Source of the DNA: a virus
IMG/VR virus record: IMGVR_UViG_3300030380_005453
Location: 1 to 43,377 of that record
Strand: one strand, 5' to 3'
DNA: 43,377 nucleotides
The notes below the pieces were generated by a model. The model was given only the letters and a program-made list of their open reading frames with translations, ran no database searches and had not been told where the DNA came from. The position numbers and the translations under genes are program-made. Below, piece after piece: positions 1 through 6,370 of this stretch (the first letter of the stretch is position 1; the number at the start of each line of letters is the position of its first letter).

Positions 1-76
1 AGTATTTAACTTTCTTTACTACAGGTTTAAGTCTGAACTTTAAAGTTCCATTTTTATTTATATTTACTAATTTCAT
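1..76 (-). CDS. Partial small protein, C-terminus beyond left edge
   Basis: An ATG at 76-74 on the minus strand opens a frame that stays open to the window edge (25 codons), beginning MKLVNINKNGTLKFR and rich in Lys and Val. It starts one base after the stop of the 64-aa gene to its right (TAATATG), so the two are probably translated from one leftward transcript. I do not recognise the family, and the visible part is too short to infer a function. The tight junction and continuous frame are the only support. Confidence 0.5.
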   Translation of the reverse strand, partial: MKLVNINKNGTLKFRLKPVVKKVKY

Positions 77-77
77 A

Positions 78-272
78 TTATTTACTATATATTTGGTTTA
101 ATAAGTCTTTAACTAACATTTCGTTTGTTTCACCGTCTTCTAAGTCACAATCTCTGTCTACAAAGATTTCAACTTCTTTTTTAATATTTTCAAAACTTTC
201 GTCTAATTCTATTAATTCTTTGAAGATTTCTAAAGTTTCTTCATTCCAATAATATTTGTTTTTATAATTCAT
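78..272 (-). CDS. Small acidic protein of unknown function
   Basis: A 64-aa leftward gene, strongly acidic, with runs such as FKELIELDESFENIKKEVE that look like amphipathic helix; no signal peptide, membrane segment or cysteine motif. The start is preceded by an A/T-rich leader without Shine-Dalgarno, like the other genes here. A 28-bp promoter-like element lies just upstream at 290-317, and the downstream partial gene follows after one base. Small acidic leftward genes of this kind are often early host-takeover genes in phages, but nothing in the sequence shows that here. Confidence 0.6.
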   Translation of the reverse strand: MNYKNKYYWNEETLEIFKELIELDESFENIKKEVEIFVDRDCDLEDGETNEMLVKDLLNQIYSK

Positions 273-289
273 ATTTATTAATTTACACT

Positions 290-317
290 TATATTATCCA
301 ATTAACTTCGTATTAAG
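290..317 (-). promoter_or_regulatory. Leftward promoter-like element, copy 1
   Basis: On the minus strand this reads CTTAATACGAAG followed by TTAATTGGATAATATA. It matches the copy at 1061-1088 at 23 of 28 positions and the copy at 1298-1325 more loosely, with the GGATA-TATA block and the CG core kept. It lies about 18 bp upstream of the start of the 64-aa gene. GATAAT resembles a -10 box. Position and repetition suggest a shared promoter for the leftward genes; this is inference. Confidence 0.5.
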
Positions 318-342
318 TTTGTAAAATAAAAGTATATAAATT

Positions 343-374
343 GTTTACTAATGTAAAATAGTTTACAAATGTAA
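343..374. repeat. Tandem direct repeat, GTTTACWAATGTAA x2
   Basis: GTTTACTAATGTAA (343-356) and GTTTACAAATGTAA (361-374) differ by one base and are spaced 18 bp apart. The 7-mer TTTACTA inside the first copy recurs as TAGTAAA at 392 and 436 and as TTTACTA at 460, so the unit spreads through the whole intergenic stretch. Repeated sites like these are typical of operators or of replication initiator binding sites; which applies is not visible. Confidence 0.5.
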
Positions 375-391
375 CACTATACTTAGTTGTG

Positions 392-466
392 TAGTAAATA
401 AAAAAAAATGTGACAGTAGGTATATATAGTTATAATAGTAAATAGCTTTTGTCACACTATTTACTA
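392..466. repeat. Nested inverted repeats in non-coding DNA
   Basis: TAGTAAATA (392-400) and TGTGACA (409-415) are mirrored by TGTCACA (450-456) and TATTTACTA (458-466). A further direct copy of TAGTAAATA lies at 436-444. The arms are spaced unequally, so this looks more like paired protein-binding sites than one perfect hairpin. It lies between two leftward transcription units in a 317-bp stretch (273-589) with no credible gene. Confidence 0.5.
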
Positions 467-471
467 ATTAT

Positions 472-519
472 TTAGGTAAATGACGAAATGCTATACATGC
501 TATACACCCTATTACCTAA
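472..519. repeat. Inverted repeat enclosing a 9-bp tandem repeat
   Basis: TTAGGTAA (472-479) pairs with TTACCTAA (512-519). The enclosed sequence holds GCTATACAT directly followed by GCTATACAC (490-507). With the repeats to its left it makes this non-coding stretch unusually rich in symmetrical and iterated short sites. Confidence 0.45.
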
Positions 520-550
520 GTACATTTCACCTCAGGCAAGATATATTTAA

Positions 551-570
551 TGAGCAGAGCTTTTTGCTCA
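551..570 (-). terminator. Possible leftward terminator
   Basis: TGAGCA (551-556) and TGCTCA (565-570) can form a 6-bp stem with an 8-nt loop, 20 bp beyond the stop codon of the leftward 98-aa gene. On the minus strand it is followed by TTAAATATAT, a weak T-rich tail. The placement fits an operon end, but the stem is short and the U tract poor. Confidence 0.35.
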
Positions 571-589
571 GTAAGGGTGGAAGAATGGA

Positions 590-886
590 TTATTTAGTTA
601 AATCCACTCTTTCAATTACTACGTCTCTAACATTACTTGGCATGTCAGTTGACTGAGACCAATACTTTCTTTTAATCCAGCAAGGCATTAGTTTCAATTT
701 TGGTAACATTACTTTCAGAACTTCATCATGATTGTAAGTTATTTGTTGTCCTTTATTATTTACAAAGGTTATGATTTGATTTCTTCCGAACCAGTTATCT
801 CTGACAACAAAGTTGTTTCTTGTTAATGGTGGGAATATTTCAGCTAATTCAGCTTTTGATAGTTTAGAGTATATTAATTTATTCAT
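590..886 (-). CDS. 98-aa protein of unknown function
   Basis: A leftward gene for a basic, mixed-composition protein. It has no membrane segment. The C-terminal half contains PCWIKRKYW and ends in a likely strand, VVIERVDL. I do not recognise the family. It starts seven bases after the stop of the upstream 50-aa gene, so the two likely form one unit driven from the element at 1061-1088 and ending near the hairpin at 551-570. The start has the A-rich leader typical of this genome. Base composition is slightly less AT-rich than its neighbour, as expected of a real gene. Confidence 0.65.
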   Translation of the reverse strand: MNKLIYSKLSKAELAEIFPPLTRNNFVVRDNWFGRNQIITFVNNKGQQITYNHDEVLKVMLPKLKLMPCWIKRKYWSQSTDMPSNVRDVVIERVDLTK

Positions 887-892
887 AAGTAT

Positions 893-1045
893 TTATTTTA
901 AAGTATTTATTAATTTATTTATTATTTGATTTATTTCTTTTATATTTTCTAAGTGATAATGTTTAAAGAATTTATTATTTTTATTTATTACTAAGTCAAA
1001 GAGTTTATATTTGTTTGAGTAGTAGATTTGAAATGTATAATTCAT
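893..1045 (-). CDS. 50-aa Asn/Lys/Ile-rich small protein
   Basis: A leftward 50-codon frame beginning MNYTFQIYYSNKYK and ending INKLINTLK. Composition is dominated by Asn, Lys, Ile and Tyr, so the frame is very AT-rich. The first residues resemble those of the 64-aa gene at 78-272 (MNYKNKYYW), which hints at a shared start context. It lies about 15 bp downstream of the promoter-like element at 1061-1088 and seven bases before the 98-aa gene. The family is unknown. Such AT-rich frames can arise by chance, but the promoter element and the spacing favour a gene. Confidence 0.5.
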   Translation of the reverse strand: MNYTFQIYYSNKYKLFDLVINKNNKFFKHYHLENIKEINQIINKLINTLK

Positions 1046-1060
1046 ATTTGTTTATTTGTA

Positions 1061-1088
1061 TATATTATCCATTACACTTCGCATTTAG
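1061..1088 (-). promoter_or_regulatory. Leftward promoter-like element, copy 2
   Basis: On the minus strand this reads CTAAATGCGAAG then TGTAATGGATAATATA, 23 of 28 identical to copy 1 at 290-317. It lies about 15 bp before the ATG of the 50-aa gene and just past the stop of the 56-aa gene at 1100. The same distance to a start codon in copies 1 and 2 supports a promoter role. Confidence 0.5.
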
Positions 1089-1099
1089 TATGTACTATA

Positions 1100-1270
1100 T
1101 TATCTATAGATTCCGAAACTTGCATTGTCAATAACACTCGGGTCGTTGATAATTGTTACGATGATTCCGACGATTCCGATTAATGCTAACGATGTTAAAC
1201 CGATTACTACTGTATCTAGAAACAACTTCCAGACTCTAGCTAACGTGATGTGTGAGAAAATTCTATTCAT
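1100..1270 (-). CDS. 56-aa single-pass membrane protein
   Basis: A leftward 56-codon frame starting MNRIFSHITLARVWKLF. A hydrophobic stretch follows (residues 21-41, rich in Ile, Val, Leu and Gly), then a polar tail ending SFGIYR. The N-terminal Arg/Lys residues suggest an inside N-terminus and a single inner-membrane span. Codon use is unlike the neighbours: isoleucine is mostly ATC, whereas the adjacent leftward genes use ATA and ATT, so the gene stands out as less AT-rich. It has its own promoter-like element at 1298-1325. Function is unknown; small early phage membrane proteins may act in superinfection exclusion or host takeover, which is only a possibility. Confidence 0.65.
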   Translation of the reverse strand: MNRIFSHITLARVWKLFLDTVVIGLTSLALIGIVGIIVTIINDPSVIDNASFGIYR

Positions 1271-1297
1271 AAGTTTATTATTTTTGTGATTAACATA

Positions 1298-1325
1298 TAT
1301 ACTATCCGGGCTAAGGCGTAGTTAG
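1298..1325 (-). promoter_or_regulatory. Leftward promoter-like element, copy 3
   Basis: On the minus strand this reads CTAACTACGCCTTAG then CCCGGATAGTATA. About 17 of 28 positions agree with copy 2, mainly in the CTAA, CG and GGATA-TATA blocks. It lies about 28 bp before the ATG of the 56-aa membrane protein. The divergent middle is GC-rich, unlike copies 1 and 2. Confidence 0.4.
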
Positions 1326-1510
1326 CACGTAAAGTAAAAGGCAAAAAATTACAGGCAAAACGTACAAAACAGGGGGTGGTGGGGTAAATGCAAGTTGTTT
1401 TTGTAAACTGTAATGTAGCGTAAAAGCGGTGTGTAACCCATTACTTCCAAATATGACATAAGCTATTAATGTATACTTAATAATAACCTATTGTCACGTA
1501 ATAATAATGT
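1326..1510. other. Non-coding divergence region
   Basis: Transcription diverges here: leftward genes lie to one side and the long rightward array starts at 1511. The stretch contains no credible frame. It holds AGGCAAAA twice (1339 and 1353) and a G-rich run GGGGGTGGTGGGG (1372-1384) that is striking in AT-rich DNA. The last part, before the first rightward ATG, is A/T-rich and probably contains the rightward promoter, but no box is clear enough to place. Confidence 0.4.
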
Positions 1511-1741
1511 ATGGCACAAAAACTGACTAAAAAAGGTAAAGCCGCTAAAGCAGCGAGAGATAAAAAATACGCTATGACTCCTAATCGTAGGAAGAAAAAA
1601 GCTGAAAATCAGAAAAAACGTAGAGCTGCTAAGAAAAAAGGTATAAATTTACGAGGTAAAGACTACGATCATAAAACACGTAAGTTCACATCGGTCAAAA
1701 AAAATCGAGGTAACAGGGGCAGAGGGACTAAAAAAGAGTAA
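1511..1741 (+). CDS. Small highly basic protein, likely nucleic-acid binding
   Basis: A 76-aa protein almost half Lys and Arg, with Ala-rich basic helices (residues 5-43) resembling histone H1-like tails, then a more conserved-looking C-terminal part with KGKDYDH, KFTSVKKNRG and RGTKKE. It is the first rightward gene. Charge and composition suggest binding to phage DNA or RNA, perhaps packaged with the genome; no enzyme motif is seen. I recall similar DYDH-NRG proteins from uncultured marine phages, but cannot check this. The ATG follows an A/T-rich leader with no Shine-Dalgarno. Confidence 0.7.
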   Translation: MAQKLTKKGKAAKAARDKKYAMTPNRRKKKAENQKKRRAAKKKGINLRGKDYDHKTRKFTSVKKNRGNRGRGTKKE

Positions 1742-1775
1742 AATTGCGTAATTATTATACTATAAAACCAAAACC

Positions 1776-2084
1776 ATGACATTTTATTACAAAACCTATT
1801 CCTTTTCGAATAATAGTACAGAAGGAATATCCGAAGAAACCCGAAAAACATGGGAATTTTTCGCAGACAAGAAAAATTGGAGAATTGTTCAACTACCAAA
1901 TGGCTATTATCAAACCGAATGCCAAAGTTTAGATGCACACAATGAGCCAACAGACGATTGGACTGATATTACAAGACGTGAAACCATAGAATCGGCTGAA
2001 GCTGCAATAGATGCAAGCATAGAACACTACAAAAAGCGACTAGAATTCGCAAAAGGACCAAAAGTAGTTAAAACATTCAAATAA
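1776..2084 (+). CDS. 102-aa protein of unknown function
   Basis: A soluble mixed-composition protein. An aromatic N-terminal part (MTFYYKTYSF) is followed by a Trp- and Thr-rich middle (DDWTDITRRETIESAEAAID) and a helical, charged C-terminus. The ETIESAEAAID stretch looks like the start of a long helix. No signal peptide, membrane span or catalytic motif is visible. It sits directly before groEL, separated by about 20 bases, and likely shares its transcript. I do not recognise the family. Confidence 0.7.
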   Translation: MTFYYKTYSFSNNSTEGISEETRKTWEFFADKKNWRIVQLPNGYYQTECQSLDAHNEPTDDWTDITRRETIESAEAAIDASIEHYKKRLEFAKGPKVVKTFK

Positions 2085-2104
2085 CCACTAATAAATTTAA
2101 TTTA

Positions 2105-3673
2105 ATGGAATATAATCAACCAAGTCAGATTGTAAAAGATCTGAATTTTGGCTATGAAGCTAGAGAAAAAGTAATGCACGGCGTAGATAAGCTAACAAAT
2201 GCAGTAAAATCTACATTAGGTGCATCAGGAAAATGCGTTATCTATGAAGATGCGCAAGGAAAACCGGTGATTACAAAAGATGGTGTAACGGTCGCAGAAT
2301 CCGTAGTCTTATATGATCCGGTTGAAAACATAGGTGCTACGCTTATTAAAGAAGCAGCTAAAAATACAGTGAAAGAAGCAGGTGACGGTACTACAACAGC
2401 TACCGTGCTTGCTCATTCATTATTACATTTAGCAAATGAACAAAAATATGCTCAAAGTGTTAGACCTATAAAAGAAGGTATACTATCAGCTTTAGATAAA
2501 GTAAATAAATATCTTAATAAAAAAGCTGTTGAAGTAAAAGGCGATATGCTAGAAAGCGTAGCAGAAATAAGTTGTAATAACGATAAAACTCTCGGAAAGA
2601 TCATATCGCAAGCCTATTCAAAAGTAGGTAAGGATGGTGTCGTCCTTATGGAAGAGTCCGAGACCCATGACACATACGTTAAAATCGTAGAGGGCACAAG
2701 AATAAATTGCGGACTTAAATCGCCACATTTTGTAACAGACAGAGATAAAGGTAAAGCAGAACTAGATAATCCATATGTATTAATAGTTTCCTCATCTATA
2801 CCTAATATTCGTAAAATACAAAACGTATTGGAGTTTGTTATTAAAAATAAAAGGAGTCTGTTGATCGTCGCAGGCGTAGAACAACAACCAATGGCCGCAT
2901 TGCTAGCAAATAAAGTCAAGGGTAACATAAAAGTAAATGTTGTAGATCTGCCTGGATTTGGTCCAACAAAACAAGATACTATTGAAGACCTTGCGATACT
3001 TACCGGAGCTAAAGTGATTAATGAAGAACTTGGTGATGATCTTGACTTGATCGAGCCTAGTGTTTTAGGTGAAGCTATAAAAGTTATTACTGATGATTAT
3101 ACTACAGTATTGCAAACGCCAGATCTAGTGCATGTAGATTTTGTAGAAAGGGTTAAAGGAATTGAAAAAAGAATAAAGAAAGAAAAAAACCCGTTCTTTA
3201 AGAAGAAGCTACGAGAAAGATTAGCAATGTTAAACGGCAAAGTAGCGATGATTAAAGTCGGCGCGGACTCTAAAGTTGAAATGAAAGAAAAGAAAGATAG
3301 AGTTGAAGACGCTATATATGCTACTAAAGCAGCATTACAAGAAGGTATTATTGCCGGAGGTGGTGTTGCACTGCTTGATGCTGCGCATTCTATTGCGCCG
3401 GAAAATGAAGGAGAAGAAATACTTTTACAAGCAATAAAATCACCATACGCTACAATATTAGATAATGCAGCATTAGAACATTACGAGTCTAAAAAAAGAG
3501 GATTTGGTATAGATGTTGTACAAAATAAAGAAGTTGATATGGTTAAAGCAGGTATTATAGATCCTGTACTTGTAACTAAAACAGCACTAAAAAATGCAGT
3601 TAGTGTTGCTACAACAATATTTTCAGCAGATTGTGTAATTAATAATATTCGAGTATTAAATGAAAGCAGTTAA
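2105..3673 (+). CDS. groEL: Phage-encoded chaperonin GroEL (HSP60)
   Basis: A 522-aa group I chaperonin that folds proteins in an ATP-driven ring in the cytoplasm. The ATP-binding VITKDG (55-60), GDGTTT (93-98, with D94 matching the family's D87) and the hydrolytic aspartate in RVEDA (D402, E. coli D398) are present. So are the hinge and apical landmarks LPGFG and AGGGVAL. The position of E. coli D52 appears to be Glu48. In the substrate and GroES-binding face, the E. coli motif GYLSPYF reads GLKSPHF, so two tyrosines are replaced. The C-terminus stops without the Gly-Gly-Met tail and is about 25 residues shorter than E. coli GroEL. The gene overlaps groES by 14 bases in reverse order to bacterial operons. 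Confidence 0.97.
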   Translation: MEYNQPSQIVKDLNFGYEAREKVMHGVDKLTNAVKSTLGASGKCVIYEDAQGKPVITKDGVTVAESVVLYDPVENIGATLIKEAAKNTVKEAGDGTTTATVLAHSLLHLANEQKYAQSVRPIKEGILSALDKVNKYLNKKAVEVKGDMLESVAEISCNNDKTLGKIISQAYSKVGKDGVVLMEESETHDTYVKIVEGTRINCGLKSPHFVTDRDKGKAELDNPYVLIVSSSIPNIRKIQNVLEFVIKNKRSLLIVAGVEQQPMAALLANKVKGNIKVNVVDLPGFGPTKQDTIEDLAILTGAKVINEELGDDLDLIEPSVLGEAIKVITDDYTTVLQTPDLVHVDFVERVKGIEKRIKKEKNPFFKKKLRERLAMLNGKVAMIKVGADSKVEMKEKKDRVEDAIYATKAALQEGIIAGGGVALLDAAHSIAPENEGEEILLQAIKSPYATILDNAALEHYESKKRGFGIDVVQNKEVDMVKAGIIDPVLVTKTALKNAVSVATTIFSADCVINNIRVLNESS

Positions 3674-3917
3674 TTATTACGTCATTGTTGAAAAAATAAA
3701 AGAAGCACCAAAGAAAGTTGGTGGTTTAGAACTTACCGAAGATCAAAATAAAGATGTTAGGTATTTAAAAGGGAAAGTAGTTTCGGCTGGGCCACTAGCT
3801 GATGTCCTTGATAAAGATGATATAGTTCATTATGATAAAGTTGCCGGGCACGGTATTGAACTTAATAATAAATTATATTACGTGTTAAAACTTGGAGACA
3901 TAGTACTGGTAGAATGA
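3660..3917 (+). CDS. groES: Phage-encoded co-chaperonin GroES
   Basis: An 85-aa GroES-type lid protein, somewhat shorter than the usual 95-100. The N-terminus has the strand [10 protein letters not shown], then a mobile loop (about 15-32) with GGLEL at 21-25 in place of GGIVL, then LKGKVVSAG, the barrel turn and the C-terminal LKLGDIVLVE. It should cap the GroEL ring encoded just upstream. Its start lies inside the end of groEL (14-base overlap), which implies translational coupling. Encoding both partners suggests the pair works without the host co-chaperonin. The changed apical face of the phage GroEL may have co-evolved with this loop; that is inference. Confidence 0.92.
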   Translation: MKAVNYYVIVEKIKEAPKKVGGLELTEDQNKDVRYLKGKVVSAGPLADVLDKDDIVHYDKVAGHGIELNNKLYYVLKLGDIVLVE

Positions 3918-4354
3918 AGCTAAGTGCTAGTGACATAAAAGATTTAAATTTATTAAAATACTACAGGCTCATTCGTAAATGGGCCTGTAAAAGTTATAGC
4001 CTAACCGATGCTGATTTAGAACTTTTAATATATTTAGATTGCAAAAAAAGATTTACACGTAATGATTTTATAGATGGGACCTATACTTATTCGTGGGATA
4101 AGAACAGATGGGAAAGATTAAGAAGAGACGGATGGATTGAAGTATGGAGGCATCGTAATAGAACTACAATTAAGTATAGTATATATAAAACTTCTTTTAA
4201 ATGTTCACAGTTAATATCTAGAATATATAGAATAATGTTAGCTGAAGAAGATTTACCCACAAGTGAAAGAAGTACTTTCTACAATAACCGATCATATACA
4301 GATAAAGTTTATAACAAAGCTATAGATGATATGATCAAAGATAAAGACAGGTAA
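3914..4354 (+). CDS. Winged-helix DNA-binding protein (MarR-like fold)
   Basis: A 146-aa basic protein. Helical LTDADLELLIYLDC (30-43) leads to KRFTRNDFI (46-53), then a recognition-like helix WDKNRWERLRRDGWIE (61-76) and a two-stranded wing (WRHRNRTTIKYSIYKT, 78-93). That order matches winged helix-turn-helix proteins of the MarR class. The rest is helical and ends in basic residues. It overlaps groES by four bases (ATGA), so it is made from the chaperonin transcript. A role as a regulator of phage late transcription fits but is not shown; a DNA-binding role in packaging is another option. Confidence 0.7.
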   Translation: MKLSASDIKDLNLLKYYRLIRKWACKSYSLTDADLELLIYLDCKKRFTRNDFIDGTYTYSWDKNRWERLRRDGWIEVWRHRNRTTIKYSIYKTSFKCSQLISRIYRIMLAEEDLPTSERSTFYNNRSYTDKVYNKAIDDMIKDKDR

Positions 4355-4356
4355 TT

Positions 4357-4611
4357 ATGAATTGTCCAAAAGGTTTTTCAAAAGATAAAAACGGAAACTG
4401 TGTTGAAGATGCAATCCTTAACGCAAGAAATAACCCTAATATTAGTAATAGACATAAAAAAATGTTAGAAAACTTTTTTACTAAAAAGTCTACATCTACA
4501 AAAAAGCAAATGCTTAGTAAAAAATTAGATTCGTTAAATAAGATAATATTAGAATCTAATACGCCCATGTTCTATACTCGAAAATCAAACACTACACAAT
4601 TACCAAAATAA
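4357..4611 (+). CDS. Small protein with N-terminal Cys loop CPxGFxKxxNGxC
   Basis: An 84-aa protein starting MNCPKGFSKDKNGNC, where Cys3 and Cys15 could close a disulfide or metal loop. A Lys/Ser-rich helical region follows, and the rest is low in structure. The same loop, CPQGFTKNSNGDC, appears near the N-terminus of the 2645-aa virion protein (Cys77 and Cys89) with identical 12-residue spacing, so this may be a short module shared by virion components. The gene starts two bases after the winged-helix gene. No membrane segment is seen. Function is unknown. Confidence 0.65.
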   Translation: MNCPKGFSKDKNGNCVEDAILNARNNPNISNRHKKMLENFFTKKSTSTKKQMLSKKLDSLNKIILESNTPMFYTRKSNTTQLPK

Positions 4612-4633
4612 CTAACCTATAAAAATTAAAATT

Positions 4634-4708
4634 ATGCCTTACGGAAAACCAATGCAATACAAAAAGAAAGCATCTAAGCCAAAAGCTAAGAAAAAAAAGA
4701 AGAAGTAA
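4634..4708 (+). CDS. 24-aa poly-lysine peptide
   Basis: A 24-codon frame, MPYGKPMQYKKKASKPKAKK and onward, ending in an unbroken lysine run. It has the standard A/T-rich leader (AAAATTAAAATT) and its stop overlaps the next start (TAATG), so translation is probably coupled. Lys-rich micropeptides of this kind are common between late genes of marine phages. It may bind nucleic acid by charge alone. A chance frame cannot be excluded at this length, but the junctions argue for a gene. Confidence 0.5.
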   Translation: MPYGKPMQYKKKASKPKAKKKKKK

Positions 4709-4830
4709 TGGAAAAACAACTCTCAGAAAAACAACAATACATAGCTAAGCAAACGGCTCCTTTTGATAAAATTACAGGTAGTGATTTTACTAAGCTAAAA
4801 ATTAAAAAACGTAATCCTCAGAAACAATGA
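4708..4830 (+). CDS. 40-aa Lys/Gln-rich small protein
   Basis: A 40-codon frame, MEKQLSEKQQYIAKQTAPFD and onward, ending KIKKRNPQKQ. It joins both neighbours by overlap: TAATG with the 24-aa peptide and ATGA with the 171-aa gene. This is the strongest evidence that it is translated. The central part APFDKITGSDF looks more conserved than the charged ends. No membrane or catalytic feature is seen and the family is unknown. Confidence 0.55.
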   Translation: MEKQLSEKQQYIAKQTAPFDKITGSDFTKLKIKKRNPQKQ

Positions 4831-5342
4831 ATTTTAAAAAAGGAAATTTTGTAGATCCAAATAAAGGATTTAAACCAGGAGATTTTAAACAAGTTATTAT
4901 CTCAAAAACAACTGGAGGATCAATTAATCCTTCGCCAAGTAAAACAACTCAATTTTTTAGACAAGTAAAAAATAATCCACAATATAGCTTTTTAAGAAAT
5001 ATTGGAGTAGGATTATCATTCTTGCCTATTGGTAAAGGTATTAGTGCTGGTCTTAATTTAATTAAAAACAAATTAACTGTTAGCACTGCAAAAACAATAG
5101 GTACTAAAGTAACTGGGCCTAATACCAATAAATATATACAAAGTATTGTAGATAATAAAATACAAAAACTTACTAATGATATTAAGCCTGTAACAAATAG
5201 AGAAAGAGTTACTGGAATGTCAGAAGAATTTTTTAAAAACGTAGCAAAAAATAATCCAGATGCCGTAAGCAGAACAGGCGGAAATTTTCCTTTTATTCAA
5301 GGTTCAGGCAGAATTAAAGATCCTTTAAAAAGATTTAAATAA
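4827..5342 (+). CDS. 171-aa protein of unknown function
   Basis: A basic protein with a Gly/Phe/Lys-rich N-terminus (KKGNFVDPNKGFKPGDF), a weakly hydrophobic middle (NIGVGLSFLPIGKGISAGLN, about 58-77) and a helical C-terminal half. The hydrophobic stretch is glycine-rich and could insert in membrane or be a packed helix. It overlaps the upstream gene by ATGA and the downstream basic protein by TAATG. Nothing identifies its role. The position among small genes before the holin suggests a minor virion or lysis-associated protein, which is only context. Confidence 0.6.
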   Translation: MNFKKGNFVDPNKGFKPGDFKQVIISKTTGGSINPSPSKTTQFFRQVKNNPQYSFLRNIGVGLSFLPIGKGISAGLNLIKNKLTVSTAKTIGTKVTGPNTNKYIQSIVDNKIQKLTNDIKPVTNRERVTGMSEEFFKNVAKNNPDAVSRTGGNFPFIQGSGRIKDPLKRFK

Positions 5343-5629
5343 TGGCAAGTAAAAACGCACCATCAAGAAAAAAATCAAAAGGTTACTACGCCAAAGTTAA
5401 AAAAGGCGGAGGCACTGGTAAAAAAGCTGGTGGTGGAATGACAGCCAAAGGGGTTGCTAAATATAGAAGAGATAACCCGGGAAGTAAATTAAAGACAGCG
5501 GTTACAACACCGCCTTCTAAATTAAAGAAAGGAAGTAAAGCTTATAAAAGAAGAAAAGCATTTTGCGCTAGATCTAGAAAATGGAAATCTGAAAGAGGTT
5601 TAGCGGCAAGAAGAAAATGGAATTGTTAA
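5342..5629 (+). CDS. Small basic protein, GGGMTAKG / KLKxGSKAxKRRKxFCAR type
   Basis: A 95-aa basic protein with an ordered conserved-looking core: GGGMTAKGVAKYRRDNPGSK, then KTAVTTPPSKLKKGSKAYK, RRKAFCARSR and a C-terminal RKWNC. I recall a very similar core in tiny proteins from tailed phages and from giant eukaryotic viruses, usually labelled as a domain of unknown function. Two cysteines and many Arg/Lys suggest nucleic-acid or nucleoprotein association. It resembles in style the tiny basic proteins at 41931-43035, so the genome has two such groups. Confidence 0.75.
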   Translation: MASKNAPSRKKSKGYYAKVKKGGGTGKKAGGGMTAKGVAKYRRDNPGSKLKTAVTTPPSKLKKGSKAYKRRKAFCARSRKWKSERGLAARRKWNC

Positions 5630-5630
5630 T

Positions 5631-5804
5631 ATGATTAGAAATAAACCAAAGGGTCTAGGAGACTCAATAGAAAATTTTACAACAAGAACAGGAATTAAAA
5701 AAGCAGTTGATTTTGCTTCTGCTAAACTTAATATACCATGCGGCTGTGAAGGCAGGCGTAAGGCTATGAATATTATGTTTCCTTATAAAAATAAAGAAAA
5801 TTAA
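5631..5804 (+). CDS. 57-aa protein with CGC motif and FPY tail
   Basis: A 57-codon frame with KGLGDSIENFTTRTGIKKAV, IPCGCEGRRKAMN and IMFPYKNK. The order of GLGD, GIKKAVD, CGC-R and FPY gives it the look of a conserved mini-protein. The paired Cys-Gly-Cys may bind metal, perhaps with a partner. I recall the pattern from phages of Bacteroidota, but without a search this stays tentative. It starts one base after the previous stop (TAATATG) and ends four bases before the 186-aa gene. Confidence 0.7.
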   Translation: MIRNKPKGLGDSIENFTTRTGIKKAVDFASAKLNIPCGCEGRRKAMNIMFPYKNKEN

Positions 5805-5808
5805 AATT

Positions 5809-6369
5809 ATGGCATTCTCATTTACATCAAAAGGTTTTAAAGGGTTCGACCCCAGCATAGGTAAAAAAATAGGAATGAATGTTTTATCTGTTCAATCTTT
5901 ATTTAGAAAATTTAATGAAGACGGAAAAAGAATAAAACACGAAGGTTATCCTTTTTTAAATAGCAGATATTCTACTAGTAATACCGGAATGAAAAATCCA
6001 ATGACTAGTATCTATAGAGGACGAGGACCTAATCAAGAACTATTGGAAAAATTTAACATAGAAAAAAATCTTAGAACTTATTATGGTGGAAATGAAAAAA
6101 TGAGAGGGTTTGCAGAAAAACAAGCAAAAAGCTCTTATAAAACTTATAGAATGCTAAATAAAAATTTATATAAAGCTAGTAAAATATATGATAAAAATCC
6201 TTTAAAAGCTAATACAATGTTTTCAAAGTCAATTGCTAAAGCTTATGAAATGCACCGTAAAAACGCTCATGATACTAATATTGCAACTCATAATAAAAAC
6301 ATGATTACAGAATTTGCTTCTGCATTTATAGCACCACAGGTTAGACCATTATTTAGAAGCTTCAGATAA
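5809..6369 (+). CDS. 186-aa basic protein of unknown function
   Basis: A Lys/Asn/Tyr-rich, largely helical protein. The N-terminus MAFSFTSKGFKGFD is followed by a Ser/Gly-rich segment (about 50-75) and long charged helices rich in Lys, Tyr and Met (100-170). It ends in RPLFRSFR. No signal peptide, membrane span or catalytic motif. It lies directly before the holin in a tight array of small genes and is probably late-expressed. The family is not recognised. Confidence 0.65.
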   Translation: MAFSFTSKGFKGFDPSIGKKIGMNVLSVQSLFRKFNEDGKRIKHEGYPFLNSRYSTSNTGMKNPMTSIYRGRGPNQELLEKFNIEKNLRTYYGGNEKMRGFAEKQAKSSYKTYRMLNKNLYKASKIYDKNPLKANTMFSKSIAKAYEMHRKNAHDTNIATHNKNMITEFASAFIAPQVRPLFRSFR

Positions 6370-6370
6370 C

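Noticed and set aside
273-589. tRNA or CRISPR in the non-coding island
   Set aside because: No cloverleaf with a GTTCRA loop and no regularly spaced repeat of 25-40 bp; the repeats are short operator-like sites.
1669-1950. 93-aa leftward frame opposite the first rightward genes
   Set aside because: Overlaps two better-supported rightward genes and shows low-complexity Phe/Leu/Tyr sequence typical of antisense shadow.
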